NCBI GenBank assembly: GCA_025846845.1
Contig: JAOYTL010000013.1
Location: forward strand, 62,001-126,000
DNA length: 64,000 bases
Reading direction: 5' to 3'
DNA from: Alloboseaceae bacterium BT-24-1
Lineage (GTDB): Bacteria > Pseudomonadota > Alphaproteobacteria > Rhizobiales > Beijerinckiaceae
The notes beneath the pieces were generated by a model that saw nothing but the letters and a program-made list of their open reading frames with translations, was not told the DNA's origin and made no database searches. Below, in pieces: positions 33,888 to 43,480 of this stretch. Both the position numbers and the translations under genes were made by a program. Numbering within the stretch: position 1 is the first letter of the stretch; each line of letters opens with the position of its first letter.

Positions 33888-34517
33888 CTAGGGAAAGCTC
33901 TCGATCCGCTCATAGACCAGGCCCGAGCCGAGAGCCGACAGGGTCTCGACCTGCAATGCATCCCGCATGCCGTTGATGGTGGCTCGCGCCGCCTCGGGTG
34001 TCTCTGCGAACACGAGCGCCACCGCCTCCTCCGCCATGGCGACTTGCCCCATGATCGGATGCCCGCCGGCATCAGGCGTGGTCTTGCCGAGCCTGATCGC
34101 CGCCGAGCCCTGGGCCGCGAGCCATTCGGCCACCTGCGCCGCGCTCGCATCGGGCATCCGAAGCATGATCAGGAACCCGCCATGCAGGCAATCGGCGCCG
34201 ACCAGCGCGCGACAGGCGAGCCGCAGCGGATTACGCAGATAGGGCCGCATCGCCTGCGTGACCGCATCGGGCTGCTCCGCGAGCAGGCGATAGGCCGGCG
34301 AAGCGAGCACCGCGATATCGGCGAGATCGTAGACCGTGAGATACTCCGGCGAACCGCCGCCCGTCCGATAGCGCGTAGCGCGCAGGATGCCCGGGACCGT
34401 CAATCGTTGCGGGACATGATGGCCGCCATGCCAGCGTTCATAGGCCTCCCGCTGCTCGGCAACGACATCGTTGGCGAAGACGAGAAAAGCGCTGCTCGCT
34501 GAAGCAATGGAACTCAT
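33888..34517 (-). CDS. Dabb-fold (EthD/DUF4286-like) protein
   Basis: 209 residues from ATG 34515-34517. It has two alpha-beta ferredoxin-like halves: SAFLVFANDVVAEQREAYER with WHGGHHVPQRL, and then LHGGFLIMLRMPDASAAQVA. The WHxxHHVPxRL pattern is typical of dimeric alpha-beta barrel proteins of the EthD group. Function unknown; possible monooxygenase or lactone-handling helper. It overlaps the alcohol dehydrogenase gene by four bases. Confidence 0.8.
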   Translation of the reverse strand: MSSIASASSAFLVFANDVVAEQREAYERWHGGHHVPQRLTVPGILRATRYRTGGGSPEYLTVYDLADIAVLASPAYRLLAEQPDAVTQAMRPYLRNPLRLACRALVGADCLHGGFLIMLRMPDASAAQVAEWLAAQGSAAIRLGKTTPDAGGHPIMGQVAMAEEAVALVFAETPEAARATINGMRDALQVETLSALGSGLVYERIESFP

Positions 34518-35518
34518 GGCTGGAGCATCACCTTGATCGCGGCGCGGCTGCGCATCAGGGCAAAGCCGTCGAGCGCCTCGCTTAGCGCCAGGCGATGGCT
34601 GATTAGCTTGCGAAAACGCTCCGGCGCTGAGGTGATCACCGCGACCACCTCGCTCCAACGTGCCACCGGCGCGCGGTAGGAGCCGACAACGCTCTGCTCA
34701 AGCCGCACCATCACGGTCAGATCGAAGCTGGCCGGCCGGGCATGGATGCCGCAGATCACCAGAACGCCGCCGGGGGCCAGCAGGCGCTGCGCCTCGCTCG
34801 CGACCTCGGGAACGCCGGTCGCCTCGAAGATCACATCGAAGCCGGCGGGCGCCAGCGGCTCACTATCGACGAGCGCGTCCCTGGTATCGGCGAAACCGAG
34901 CGCGCGGGCACAGGCCAGCCTCACGGCATCGTCGCGCCCGGCGATCGTCAGCGCGGCAGCTCCGGCCCGCTCGGCGAAGAGCGCGACGCCGAGCCCGATC
35001 GGCCCCGGCCCGAGCACGAGCACGCGCTTGCCCTCGACCGCACCGGCACGCGCCACGGCCTGCGCCGCGACGGTGAGAGGCTCGGTCAGCGCCGCAAGCT
35101 CCGGATCGAGTCCCTCAGGCACGGGAGCGCAATTGCGCGCCGGCACGCTCGCCAGGCTGGCGAAGCCGCCATCGCGGCGGATACCGATGCCGGTGCGCAC
35201 CGTGCAGCCGTCCTCACCGCGTTCCCGGCAGCCTTCGCAATGCCCACAGGTCACGGAGGGCCTGACCACCACCCGCCGCCCGATCCACTCGGAAGGCCCG
35301 CGCTCGACTATGCCGGCGAACTCATGGCCGAGCGTGACCGGCATGGCGCTCGCCATCGCCTCATAGCCCGCCGTCCAGTCGGCGATGTGCAGGTCGGTGC
35401 CGCAGATGCCGGCAGCCTCGACACGGACCAGCACCTCATCGTCGCGACCGAGAGAGGGGGCCTCGACCTCGCGGCAAACGAGCCCCGGCTCCGGAGCGGC
35501 TTTGCGGATGGCGAGCAT
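34514..35518 (-). CDS. zinc-dependent alcohol dehydrogenase (sorbitol/threonine DH type)
   Basis: 334 residues from ATG 35516-35518, which stands directly behind a GTG. The catalytic zinc motif is GICGTDLH and GHEFAG. The structural zinc Cys are in CGHCEGCRERGEDGC. The Rossmann loop is VLGPGPIGLGVALFAE. It oxidises a secondary alcohol or polyol with NAD(P)+. It is coupled to the Dabb gene downstream and lies ten bases after the solute-binding protein gene, suggesting one cassette. Confidence 0.92.
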   Translation of the reverse strand: MLAIRKAAPEPGLVCREVEAPSLGRDDEVLVRVEAAGICGTDLHIADWTAGYEAMASAMPVTLGHEFAGIVERGPSEWIGRRVVVRPSVTCGHCEGCRERGEDGCTVRTGIGIRRDGGFASLASVPARNCAPVPEGLDPELAALTEPLTVAAQAVARAGAVEGKRVLVLGPGPIGLGVALFAERAGAAALTIAGRDDAVRLACARALGFADTRDALVDSEPLAPAGFDVIFEATGVPEVASEAQRLLAPGGVLVICGIHARPASFDLTVMVRLEQSVVGSYRAPVARWSEVVAVITSAPERFRKLISHRLALSEALDGFALMRSRAAIKVMLQP

Positions 35519-35527
35519 CACGATGCC

Positions 35528-36508
35528 TTACGGATCGACCTTGACGCCGGCGTCCTTGACGACCTTGCTCCAGATCTCGCTTTCGCGCTTGAGGAAGCCG
35601 TCGAAGTCGAAGCCGACAGCAGCCGGAATCGAGCCGCTGGCCGAGAGCTTGCGTTGCAATTCGGCGTCGCCCAGCGCCGTCGCCAGCGCGGCGCGCAGCT
35701 TCTCCGTCAGCGCCGGCGGCGTGCCCTTCGGCGCCATCAGGCCGACCCAGGCCGAGACGTCGAAATCGGCATAGCCCTGCTCGGCAACAGTCGGGACCTT
35801 CGGTAGCAGACCGGCCCGCTCGCTGGTGGTGACGCCGAGCGCCTTCAGCGAGCCGCCCTCGACCTGTCCTGCGACCGCCGCCAGCGTCGCGAAGGTGACG
35901 TCGAGCGCCCCGCCCGCGACGTCGGCGAGCGAGGGCCCCTCGCCGCGATAAGGCACATGCTGCATCTTGCTGCCGGTGCGCATGGCGAAGAGCTCGCCGG
36001 CGAGATGCGCGACGGTTCCGGTGCCGCCGGACGCGAACAGGATGGGTTCGGCGCGCTTCTTCGCCAGCGCTTCCAGATCCTTCATCGTGTTTACCGGCGA
36101 ATCCGGCCGGGTCACCACCACGAAGGGTAATTTCGCCATCAGGCCGATCGGGATGAGGTCGCTGCGCCAGTCGAACGGCATGCTCGCCCGCAGCGCCGGA
36201 TTGATCACCATCGTCGTCGGCGCCGCCAGCAGCATGTAGCCGTCGGGATCGGCCTTGGTCACGGCCTGCGTGCCCGTCATCGTCGCGCCGCCGCCGCGGT
36301 TGTCGATGATGACGCGCTGGCCGAGGATCTGGCTGAGCGATTCAGCGATCAGGCGTGCGGTGACATCGACGCCGCCGCCGGCCGCAAAGGTGACGATCAG
36401 GGTGACGGGTTTGGCCGGGTAGGATTGCGCCAGCGCCGGGCAGGCCATCGTGGCCGCCATGCCGGACAGGACGAACCGCCGGCTCACGGCCGGCTGACGC
36501 TTCTGCAT
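35528..36508 (-). CDS. tripartite tricarboxylate transporter binding protein (Bug family)
   Basis: 326 residues from ATG 36506-36508. The signal sequence contains SRRFVLSG, a possible twin-arginine motif, and ends ACPALAQS. The Bug fold is shown by YPAKPVTLIVTFAAGGGVDV, IDNRGGGATMTGTQAVTKAD and YRGEGPSLADVAGGALDV. It is a periplasmic receptor for carboxylates. No TctA/TctB genes stand next to it, so it either serves the system elsewhere or has an orphan role. The LysR gene upstream is in the same direction. Confidence 0.92.
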   Translation of the reverse strand: MQKRQPAVSRRFVLSGMAATMACPALAQSYPAKPVTLIVTFAAGGGVDVTARLIAESLSQILGQRVIIDNRGGGATMTGTQAVTKADPDGYMLLAAPTTMVINPALRASMPFDWRSDLIPIGLMAKLPFVVVTRPDSPVNTMKDLEALAKKRAEPILFASGGTGTVAHLAGELFAMRTGSKMQHVPYRGEGPSLADVAGGALDVTFATLAAVAGQVEGGSLKALGVTTSERAGLLPKVPTVAEQGYADFDVSAWVGLMAPKGTPPALTEKLRAALATALGDAELQRKLSASGSIPAAVGFDFDGFLKRESEIWSKVVKDAGVKVDP

Positions 36509-36595
36509 GCTGGAATCCTCCCTGGATTTTTCTGCGCGCACTCAAACGGAGCCGGCTGGCCAGTTCAAGCAACGTTATATTCCTGAGCTATAGCC

Positions 36596-37489
36596 TCAGG
36601 ACATACGACCAGCTTGCAGCTCATCCTTCAGGCAATGCTCGAACTGCTGCGTCACCTCGCCACCCGCAGCAAGCGGGCGGTGCAAATAGGCCTCATAGCG
36701 CCTATTGGTCGGCACCGACAGGCAGCGCAAACGCGACATGTCGGCGGCACGCGCCGAGAATTCGTCGACGATGCAGACGCCGATCCCGGCCTCGACCAAC
36801 GCGACCGCCGTCTCAGCAAATCGCACCATATGCGTCCGGGCGGGACGCAGCCCATGGTCCGAGAGGATGCCGGCCGCCATGTCACCATGGACGGAGCGCG
36901 GCTGGAAGACGATCCAGGCACGATCGGCGAGGCTGGCCAAACTCGCCGCGTCCGAGGGCACTTCATCCATGCCGGCCGGCATCAGCAGCACCGGCCGGCC
37001 GCTGCCGACGGGCGTGCTGACTACCTCGTGATGCATGACCGGAAACAACGTCACCGCCGCATCGGCAGAGCCGTCGAGCAGATAGGGCAGCACCTGGCTG
37101 ACAGTCAGGATGTCGAGCTGCAGCGAGACTGTCGGCATGCGTCCGAGCAGCCGCGCCAGCGCGGCGGGGACGAGCCCGCGGCCGATGCTGGGCGAGGCGC
37201 CGCAGCGGAAGACCGAGCGCTCCGGCAGCGCTGCCTGCGCCGCCCTCTCCACGGCGGAGCGCATCTGCTCGAAGGCGCGGTCGATCTCGGCGAGGAAGCG
37301 TGCCGCTTCCTGCGTCGGCGTCAACCGGCCGCGGACCCGGTTGAACAGCCTCGCGCCGAGCTGATCCTCCATGCGCAGGATCATCCGCGTCACCGTCGGC
37401 TGCGCGATGCGCAACTCGCGCGCGGCGCCGGCGAGGCTGCCGGCCGCCATCACCGCCTTGAACACCTCGATCTGGCGGAAGGTCAGCAC
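36596..37489 (-). CDS. LysR family regulator
   Basis: 297 residues from GTG 37487-37489. The N-terminal winged helix-turn-helix is FRQIEVFKAVMAAGSLAGAA with AQPTVTRMILRMEDQLGARL. The C-terminal periplasmic-binding-protein-like effector domain has two halves joined near residue 165. It precedes the Bug/ADH/Dabb genes in the same direction and is their likely regulator. The effector is unknown. Confidence 0.93.
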   Translation of the reverse strand: MLTFRQIEVFKAVMAAGSLAGAARELRIAQPTVTRMILRMEDQLGARLFNRVRGRLTPTQEAARFLAEIDRAFEQMRSAVERAAQAALPERSVFRCGASPSIGRGLVPAALARLLGRMPTVSLQLDILTVSQVLPYLLDGSADAAVTLFPVMHHEVVSTPVGSGRPVLLMPAGMDEVPSDAASLASLADRAWIVFQPRSVHGDMAAGILSDHGLRPARTHMVRFAETAVALVEAGIGVCIVDEFSARAADMSRLRCLSVPTNRRYEAYLHRPLAAGGEVTQQFEHCLKDELQAGRMS

Positions 37490-37569
37490 GCGATCCTCGC
37501 TGGCATTCCGGCGAGGAAATCGCCGGTCTCGACGGCAACGAAGCCGCCGAGGCCGGCAGGGTCAAGCGA

Positions 37570-38400
37570 TCACTCGCCCTTGTTGACCGAGATCGGCTTC
37601 AGCACGTTGCTCGGCTGGACGTATTTCGCGACCAGCGCGTCATAGGTGCCGTTCGCCTGCAACCGCTCCAGCGCGCCCTTGACCGCATCGCGCAGCTGGC
37701 CGCCCTCGGCCGTCTTCGGGAACGGGATGCCGGTGAGCGAGCGGGTGAAGGGCTCGCCGAGAGCGATATAGGTGTTGGGCTCGAGCTTCTGGAAATGGCT
37801 CATCGTCTCGCTGCCCTGGACGCCGCCCTGCAGGCGCTGCGTCTTGAGCTGGGTGCGGGCGTCGACCGAGCCTTCGGTGCCGACCACGGTGATCGCCGGC
37901 TTGCCCTTGGCGACGCAGTTGGCGTCGCTCCACTCGCCGATCTGCTTCGGCCAGTTGGTGGAGCGGCTGGCGCCGACGCTTTTGCCGCAGAGGTCCTCGG
38001 CCGACTTGATCGTCGAGGCGAAGGCGGTGACCGTGTAGAACTGCGCGCCCGAGACCATGTAGTCGACGAAATCGACCGTCTCGCGCCGCGCCGGCAGGTC
38101 GCTCATGCCGGCCATCACCATGTCGACGCGGCCGGTCGTCAGCGAGGGCAGCATCTGGGCGAAGGCGGTGTCCTGCCATTCGGCCTTGACGCCGAGTTCC
38201 TTGGCGATCGCCTCGCCGAGCTCGTAGTCGAAGCCCGTCATCGTGTTCGTCGCCGGGTCCTTGTAGACGATCGGCGCATAGTTCGGCTGGGTCGCGATGA
38301 CAATCTTGCCGGCGGTCTTGATCCGGTCCGGCAGAGCCTGGGCCTGGGCGGCGAGCGCGGTGCCAGCGAGCAGCGCGGCGGCGAGCGAAAGGCGAAGCAT
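37570..38400 (-). CDS. amino-acid ABC transporter substrate-binding protein
   Basis: 276 residues from ATG 38398-38400. The signal peptide is MLRLSLAAALLAGTALAAQA, with cleavage near QAQA-LP. It is a family 3 solute-binding protein, with KIVIATQPNYAPIVYKDPAT, FDYELGEAIAKELGVKAEWQ and VDMVMAGMSDLPARRETVDF. It binds a polar amino acid or opine-like compound in the periplasm. Last gene of the argH-permease-ATPase operon, 44 bases after the ATPase. Confidence 0.94.
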   Translation of the reverse strand: MLRLSLAAALLAGTALAAQAQALPDRIKTAGKIVIATQPNYAPIVYKDPATNTMTGFDYELGEAIAKELGVKAEWQDTAFAQMLPSLTTGRVDMVMAGMSDLPARRETVDFVDYMVSGAQFYTVTAFASTIKSAEDLCGKSVGASRSTNWPKQIGEWSDANCVAKGKPAITVVGTEGSVDARTQLKTQRLQGGVQGSETMSHFQKLEPNTYIALGEPFTRSLTGIPFPKTAEGGQLRDAVKGALERLQANGTYDALVAKYVQPSNVLKPISVNKGE

Positions 38401-38444
38401 GGTGGTCTCCCTCTTGTCTTTGTCGGAATCGACTTGGTCTTGGG

Positions 38445-39218
38445 TCACTTGAGGACGGCGGCGATGAAGTCGCGGGTGCGGGCCTGGCTTGGCGCGACAA
38501 GCACCTGCTGCGGCGGGCCCTGTTCGACGATCTCGCCCTTGTCCATGAAGACGACATCGTTCGCGACCTCACGGGCGAAGCCGAGCTCATGGGTGACGAC
38601 GATCATGGTCATGCCGGAGGCGGCAAGGTCGCGCATCACGGCGAGCACCTCGCCGACGAGCTCGGGATCGAGCGCCGAGGTCGGCTCGTCGAATAGCATC
38701 AGCTGCGGCTTCATCGCCAGCGCCCGGGCGATCGCGATGCGCTGCTGCTGGCCGCCGGAGAGCTCGATCGGATAGGCATCGCGCTTTTCGGCGAGGCCGA
38801 CACGCTCGAGCAGCGCCATGCCTTCGGAAATGATCTCGCGCCGCGGCCGCTTCAGCACCGTGAGCGGCCCCTCGATGATGTTCTGCAGCACGGTCATGTG
38901 GTTGAACAGGTTGAAGCGCTGGAAGACCATGCCGGTCTTGAGGCGCTGCCGCGCGATCTCGACATCGCTGAGTTCGTGCAGCTCATTGCCGACGCGGCGA
39001 TAGCCGATCAGCTCGCCGGCGACGGTGATGGCGCCGGCGTCGATCTTCTCGAGCTGGTTGATGCAGCGCAGCAGCGTCGACTTGCCCGAGCCGGACGGGC
39101 CGATGATGCATTGCACCGCGCCCGGCATGACCGAGAGCGAAACCTTGTTCAGCGCCTTTAAGGGGCCGAACTGCTTGGTGACGCTGGCAGCGACGACGAT
39201 CGGGGACAGGGCGGTCAC
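38445..39218 (-). CDS. amino-acid ABC transporter ATP-binding protein
   Basis: 257 residues from GTG 39216-39218, overlapping the permease stop (GTGA). Walker A is GPSGSGKST, Q-loop is VFQRFNLFNHM, signature is LSGGQQQR, Walker B is LMLFDEPTSALD, and the H-loop is VVTHELGF. The GlnQ/HisP type drives polar amino acid uptake. A longer frame continues upstream in another gene; it is not a fusion. Confidence 0.96.
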   Translation of the reverse strand: MTALSPIVVAASVTKQFGPLKALNKVSLSVMPGAVQCIIGPSGSGKSTLLRCINQLEKIDAGAITVAGELIGYRRVGNELHELSDVEIARQRLKTGMVFQRFNLFNHMTVLQNIIEGPLTVLKRPRREIISEGMALLERVGLAEKRDAYPIELSGGQQQRIAIARALAMKPQLMLFDEPTSALDPELVGEVLAVMRDLAASGMTMIVVTHELGFAREVANDVVFMDKGEIVEQGPPQQVLVAPSQARTRDFIAAVLK

Positions 39219-40108
39219 GCGGCGGCCTCCTCGGCGATTTGAGGCTTGGCGCGGCGCTCGCCCCGGCCCTTCGAGAAGGCGCGTTCGAGGAAGAACTGGC
39301 CGATCTGCAGGAGAGTGACGACGAGCAGGTACCAGCCGGCCGCGACGATCAGCAGTTCGATGACGCGGGCATTGGCGTAATAGACATTCTGCGCATTGCG
39401 CAGGATCTCGGAGAACTGGATCACGCTGGCGACCGAGGTCAGCTTGACCATGCTGATCACCTCGTTGCCGACTGGCGGGATGATCACCCGCATCGCCTGC
39501 GGCAGCACGATCCGGCGCAAGGTCGTCAGCCGAGTCATGCCGATCGCCTTGGCGGCTTCGGTCTGGCCGAGATCGACCGAGAGGATGCCGGAGCGGACGA
39601 CCTCGGCGGTATAGGCGCCCTGGTTCATGCCGAGGCCGAGCAGCGTCGCCATGAACGGCCCGATGATGTCGATGGTTCGCCACTCGACGACGCCGGGGAT
39701 GCCGATCGTCGGAAAGACCAGCGCCAGGTTGAACCAGAGCAGGAGCTGCAGCAGCAGCGGCGTGCCGCGGAAGAACCAGATGTAGAACAGCGCGACGCCG
39801 CGCAGCACCGGGTTCGGCGACATGTACATGATCGCGAAGACGACGCCGAGCACGATGCCGAGCCCCATGGCGCAGACGGTCATGATCAGCGTGTTGACGA
39901 GGCCGGCGAGGATGGCCGACGCGGTGAAGAATTGCGCCACCACCGGCCAGGCGATCTGCCCCTGCGCAAAGGCCTTCACGATCCAGGCGAGAACGAACAG
40001 GATTACTGCCGCGGCGATCCAGCGCCCGTAGAAGCGCTTGGGGACGATGGTCAGGCCGGCGATCTCGGCAAGGCCGCGATCCGGCATGGTCCGGACTGCA
40101 TCGCTCAT
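39215..40108 (-). CDS. amino-acid ABC transporter permease
   Basis: 297 residues from ATG 40106-40108. It has about six membrane helices, with an N-terminal extension and one extra helix before the HisM-type core. The EAA loop is TEAAKAIGMTRLTTLRRIVL. It appears to be a single permease gene that works as a homodimer. It overlaps argH by four bases upstream and the ATPase gene downstream. Confidence 0.94.
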   Translation of the reverse strand: MSDAVRTMPDRGLAEIAGLTIVPKRFYGRWIAAAVILFVLAWIVKAFAQGQIAWPVVAQFFTASAILAGLVNTLIMTVCAMGLGIVLGVVFAIMYMSPNPVLRGVALFYIWFFRGTPLLLQLLLWFNLALVFPTIGIPGVVEWRTIDIIGPFMATLLGLGMNQGAYTAEVVRSGILSVDLGQTEAAKAIGMTRLTTLRRIVLPQAMRVIIPPVGNEVISMVKLTSVASVIQFSEILRNAQNVYYANARVIELLIVAAGWYLLVVTLLQIGQFFLERAFSKGRGERRAKPQIAEEAAA

Positions 40109-41520
40109 GCCGCGCCCTCCCTCGTCCATTGCGTGAAGCCGATGAGCCAGCCGCGGAAGCGCTCGATCTGCTCGACGACCCTCGCCGGGGCCGTGCCGCC
40201 ATGGCCGCTGCGTGCCGCCACCGCAGCATCGAGCGTCAGCACTGTCAGCACACTCTCGTCGAGACGCGGATCGATCGCGCGCAATTCCACCGGCTCCAGT
40301 CCTTCGAGCTCGCGGCCCATCTCCTCGCAATAGCGCACCAGCGCCCCGCTGATCTCATGCGCTTCGGCGAAGGGCACGCCCTTGCGGGCGAGATGATCGG
40401 CGACTTCGGTCGCAAGCGCAAAGCCCGAGCCGGCCTGCGCCCGCATCACCTCTGGCCTGGCTTCCATCGTCGCGATCAGCCCGGCGAAAGCAGGCAGCAC
40501 TTCGCCGAGCACGTCGACCGCATCGAAGGCGGCGCGCTTGTCCTCGGCGAGGTCGCGGTTATAGGCGAGCGGCAGGCCCTTCAGCGCCCCCAGCATGGCG
40601 ACGAGATCGCCGGTCAGCCGCGCCGCCCGACCGCGCGAGATCTCGGCGATATCCGGGTTCTTCTTCTGCGGCATGATCGAGGATCCGGTCGCGAAGGCAT
40701 CGTCGAGCACGACCCAGCCGAACTGGCGCGAGGTCCAGAGCGTCACCTCCTCCGCCAGTCGCGACAGGTTCGTCGCCAGCATCGCCGAAACGAACAGAAA
40801 TTCCGCGACATGGTCGCGTGCGCCGACCGCGTCGACCGAGTTCTCGCAAGGGCCGTCATAGCCGAGCGCCCTGGCGCTGAGTTCGGGCGTCAGCGCGATC
40901 GCCGAGCCGGCCAGCGCGGCGGCGCCCAACGGCGAGAGCGAGGAGCGCTTCTCCCAGTCCTGAAGGCGACTGGCATCGCGCGACAGCGCCTGGCCATGCG
41001 CCATCAGCCAATGCCCGAAGGTGACGGGCTGGGCGCTCTGCAGATGGGTGAAGCCCGGGCAGACCGAGCCTGCGTGCCGCTCGGCCTGGCCGGCGATCGC
41101 GTCGAGCAGTTCGGCCAGCATCGCGCCGATGGTCCGCGCCTCGGCGCGCAGATAGAGCTTGAGATTGTTGGCGGCCTGGTCGTTGCGCGAGCGCCCGGCC
41201 CTGAGTTTGGCGCCGGTCGCGCCGATGCGGGCGGTCAGTACGCGCTCGATGAAGGTATGGACGTCCTCGTCGCTCTCATCGGGCGCGAGTGTTGCGGCGG
41301 CGAGATCGGCGGCAATCGCTTCGAGCGCTGCAACGATGGTCCTGAACTCGTCCTGGCTGAGCAGCCCGGCGCGTTCGAGCTCGGCCGCATGCGCCTTGCC
41401 GCCAGCGATGTCTTGCGGCGCCAGCCGGGCATGGGCGCCGGCCGCGCTCGACAGTTTCATCATGCGCGAATCCGGCGGCTTGCGGAAACGGCCGCCCCAG
41501 AGACGCGTATTATGGTTCAT
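40105..41520 (-). CDS. argH: argininosuccinate-lyase family enzyme in a transporter operon
   Basis: 471 residues from ATG 41518-41520. The fumarase/aspartase superfamily signature GSSIMPQKKNPD is intact. RLWGGRFRKPPDSRMMKLS, RSRNDQAANNLKLYLR and THLQSAQPVTFGHWL match ArgH, including the catalytic Ser loop. It is the first gene of an ABC amino-acid transporter operon and overlaps the permease. Housekeeping argH usually stands elsewhere, so this is likely a paralogue acting on an imported N-succinyl- or related amino compound; EDDS-lyase-like enzymes are one known example of such paralogues. Confidence 0.88.
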   Translation of the reverse strand: MNHNTRLWGGRFRKPPDSRMMKLSSAAGAHARLAPQDIAGGKAHAAELERAGLLSQDEFRTIVAALEAIAADLAAATLAPDESDEDVHTFIERVLTARIGATGAKLRAGRSRNDQAANNLKLYLRAEARTIGAMLAELLDAIAGQAERHAGSVCPGFTHLQSAQPVTFGHWLMAHGQALSRDASRLQDWEKRSSLSPLGAAALAGSAIALTPELSARALGYDGPCENSVDAVGARDHVAEFLFVSAMLATNLSRLAEEVTLWTSRQFGWVVLDDAFATGSSIMPQKKNPDIAEISRGRAARLTGDLVAMLGALKGLPLAYNRDLAEDKRAAFDAVDVLGEVLPAFAGLIATMEARPEVMRAQAGSGFALATEVADHLARKGVPFAEAHEISGALVRYCEEMGRELEGLEPVELRAIDPRLDESVLTVLTLDAAVAARSGHGGTAPARVVEQIERFRGWLIGFTQWTREGAA

Positions 41521-41614
41521 GATGCTCTCCCCTTGCCTGAAACACTGCCCCCTTGACCGCGCAACCGGCAAACGAAACGATCTCCTCAAGGGTAGTCGCT
41601 GAAGGAATATCTGC

Positions 41615-42520
41615 TTGGCCGGTCGCAATCTTCCGCCATCGACCACGGCGCTCCGGGTTTTCCTCGCCGTCGCCCGCCTCGGTTCGACGGCGAAGGCGGC
41701 TGGCGAAGTGCACCTGACCCAGAGCGCCGTCTCCAAGCAGATCCAGGCGCTGGAGGAGCATCTCGGCACGGAGCTGTTCGAACGCAGCCCGGCCGGACTC
41801 AAACCGACCGAAGCCGGTACGATCTACCGCCCCTATGCCGAGGCGGCGATCGAGCAGATGGAGCGCGGCGCCCGCCGCCTCGCCGAGCGCGCCGCGATCG
41901 GCCGGCCGATCCGCCTGCACATGATCGCCATCGCCGGCGAGCGCTGGCTGATGGAGCGCTTCCCGGAATTCGCTCAGGCCCATCCCGAAATCGACGTCCA
42001 GTTCACCAATTTCGTCAGCGAGAAGGAGATCGAGGAGGCCGACCTCGAGATCGTCCATGGTTTCGGCCCCTGGCCGGATCGTGAGTCGCATTACCTCTTC
42101 GGCCGCCGGGTCGCGCTGGTTGCGGCCCCCGCAGCGCTCGAACGCCTGGGCGGCTTCGCCCGTGCCGCCGACATCCAGAAGATGACGCTGCTGCAGCATT
42201 TCCAGATGCCGGCCTTCTGGGCCGAGTTCACCGAGGCGCACGGCCTGCGCGGCGCGGTGCCGGCCCATACCGTGCGCTACGGCTACTATTCCGTGATCAT
42301 CCGCGCCGCGGTCGCTGGGCTCGGCGTCGCACTCGCCCCACGCTGCTATGTCGCCGAGGAACTGGCCTCGGGCGCGCTGGTCAATCCGCTCGGCCTCGAC
42401 TTCGACAGCGCGACCGGCTGCTGGCTGACGGTCAATTCGCAGAGCGAGCGCAGCCCGGCTCTCGACACGCTGATCGCCTGGCTCTGCGAGGAGGCCCGCC
42501 GCTTCGAAGCCGCGGGTTGA
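41615..42520 (+). CDS. LysR family regulator (GcvA-like)
   Basis: 301 residues from TTG 41615, seven bases behind AAGGAA; no ATG lies near. The helix-turn-helix is TALRVFLAVARLGSTAKAAG with LTQSAVSKQIQALEEHLGTE. The effector domain follows. It is divergent from the argH-transporter operon across 94 bases, the classical layout for a LysR regulator and its target. Confidence 0.92.
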   Translation: MAGRNLPPSTTALRVFLAVARLGSTAKAAGEVHLTQSAVSKQIQALEEHLGTELFERSPAGLKPTEAGTIYRPYAEAAIEQMERGARRLAERAAIGRPIRLHMIAIAGERWLMERFPEFAQAHPEIDVQFTNFVSEKEIEEADLEIVHGFGPWPDRESHYLFGRRVALVAAPAALERLGGFARAADIQKMTLLQHFQMPAFWAEFTEAHGLRGAVPAHTVRYGYYSVIIRAAVAGLGVALAPRCYVAEELASGALVNPLGLDFDSATGCWLTVNSQSERSPALDTLIAWLCEEARRFEAAG

Positions 42521-42575
42521 GCCCACCGGACGCATGCTCTAGACCGGCCGCCATGCTTCCGATGGCGAAGGCCCG

Positions 42576-43469
42576 ATGCGCATAGCCGTGACCGGACGGA
42601 CCGGGCAGGTCGTCCAATCCCTTCTCGCCCGCGCCGAGGCGGCAGGCGTCACTGTCATTGCGGTCGGCCGGCCGGAGCTCGATCTGGCGCAGCTCGAAAG
42701 CGTTCAGCAGGCACTCGCCGCCGCAAGCCCCGACTGCATCGTCAATGCCGCCGCCTATACTGCTGTCGACAAGGCTGAGACCGAGCCGGAGATCGCTTTG
42801 CGCATCAACGGTGAGGGCGCCGGCGCGGTCGCTGCTGCGGCATCGGCTTTGGGTGTACCGCTGATCCAGATCTCCACAGATTACGTCTTCGACGGTTTGG
42901 CGCCGCAGCCTCGGCGCGAAAGGGATACGACCGCCCCGCTCGGCGCCTATGGCCGCTCGAAACTGGCCGGCGAGGAAGCGGTCGCTGCCGCGACGCATAA
43001 CCACGCCATCCTGCGCACCGCCTGGGTCTACAGCCCCTATGGCGCCAACTTCGTGAAGACCATGCTGCGCCTCGCCGAAACGAGGGACGAGATCGGCGTC
43101 GTCTCCGACCAGCTGGGTTCGCCGACCAGCGCGCTCGATCTCGCCGACGTGATCATCGCGGTGGCGAAGGCACTCGTTGCGCGTCCCCGCGATGCCTCGC
43201 TGCGCGGCATCTTCCACGCTGCCGGCACGGGCGAGGCCAGCTGGGCCGACCTCGCCGAGACCGTCTTCGCCGCCTCGGCAGCTCTGGGCGGGCCGAGCGC
43301 AACCGTCAGGCGCATCGCGACTTTGGACTACCCCACCCCTGCCCGCCGGCCGACCAACTCCAGGCTTGACTGCAGCCTGCTGGCCGAACGGCACGGCCTG
43401 CAACTGCCACGCTGGCAGGAGTCGGTACAAACCTGCGTCGCCACGCTGCTCGCGCAATCGCGAAGCTGA
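42576..43469 (+). CDS. rfbD: dTDP-4-dehydrorhamnose reductase
   Basis: 297 residues, extended SDR enzyme. The N-terminal MRIAVTGRTGQVVQSLL is the NADPH loop. NAAAYTAVDKAETEPE and STDYVFDG follow, with the catalytic YxxxK in YGRSKLAGE. It makes dTDP-L-rhamnose for surface polysaccharide. It lies 11 bases before rfbA. The rfbB and rfbC genes were not seen in the window. Confidence 0.95.
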   Translation: MRIAVTGRTGQVVQSLLARAEAAGVTVIAVGRPELDLAQLESVQQALAAASPDCIVNAAAYTAVDKAETEPEIALRINGEGAGAVAAAASALGVPLIQISTDYVFDGLAPQPRRERDTTAPLGAYGRSKLAGEEAVAAATHNHAILRTAWVYSPYGANFVKTMLRLAETRDEIGVVSDQLGSPTSALDLADVIIAVAKALVARPRDASLRGIFHAAGTGEASWADLAETVFAASAALGGPSATVRRIATLDYPTPARRPTNSRLDCSLLAERHGLQLPRWQESVQTCVATLLAQSRS

Positions 43470-43480
43470 AGGAGCTATCG

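Noticed and set aside
38445..41802. Apparent fusion proteins (594 and 565 residues) joining transporter, permease and lyase parts
   Set aside because: The extra N-terminal parts are open frames read inside the neighbouring genes. The true starts overlap the preceding stops by four bases, so no fusion is present.
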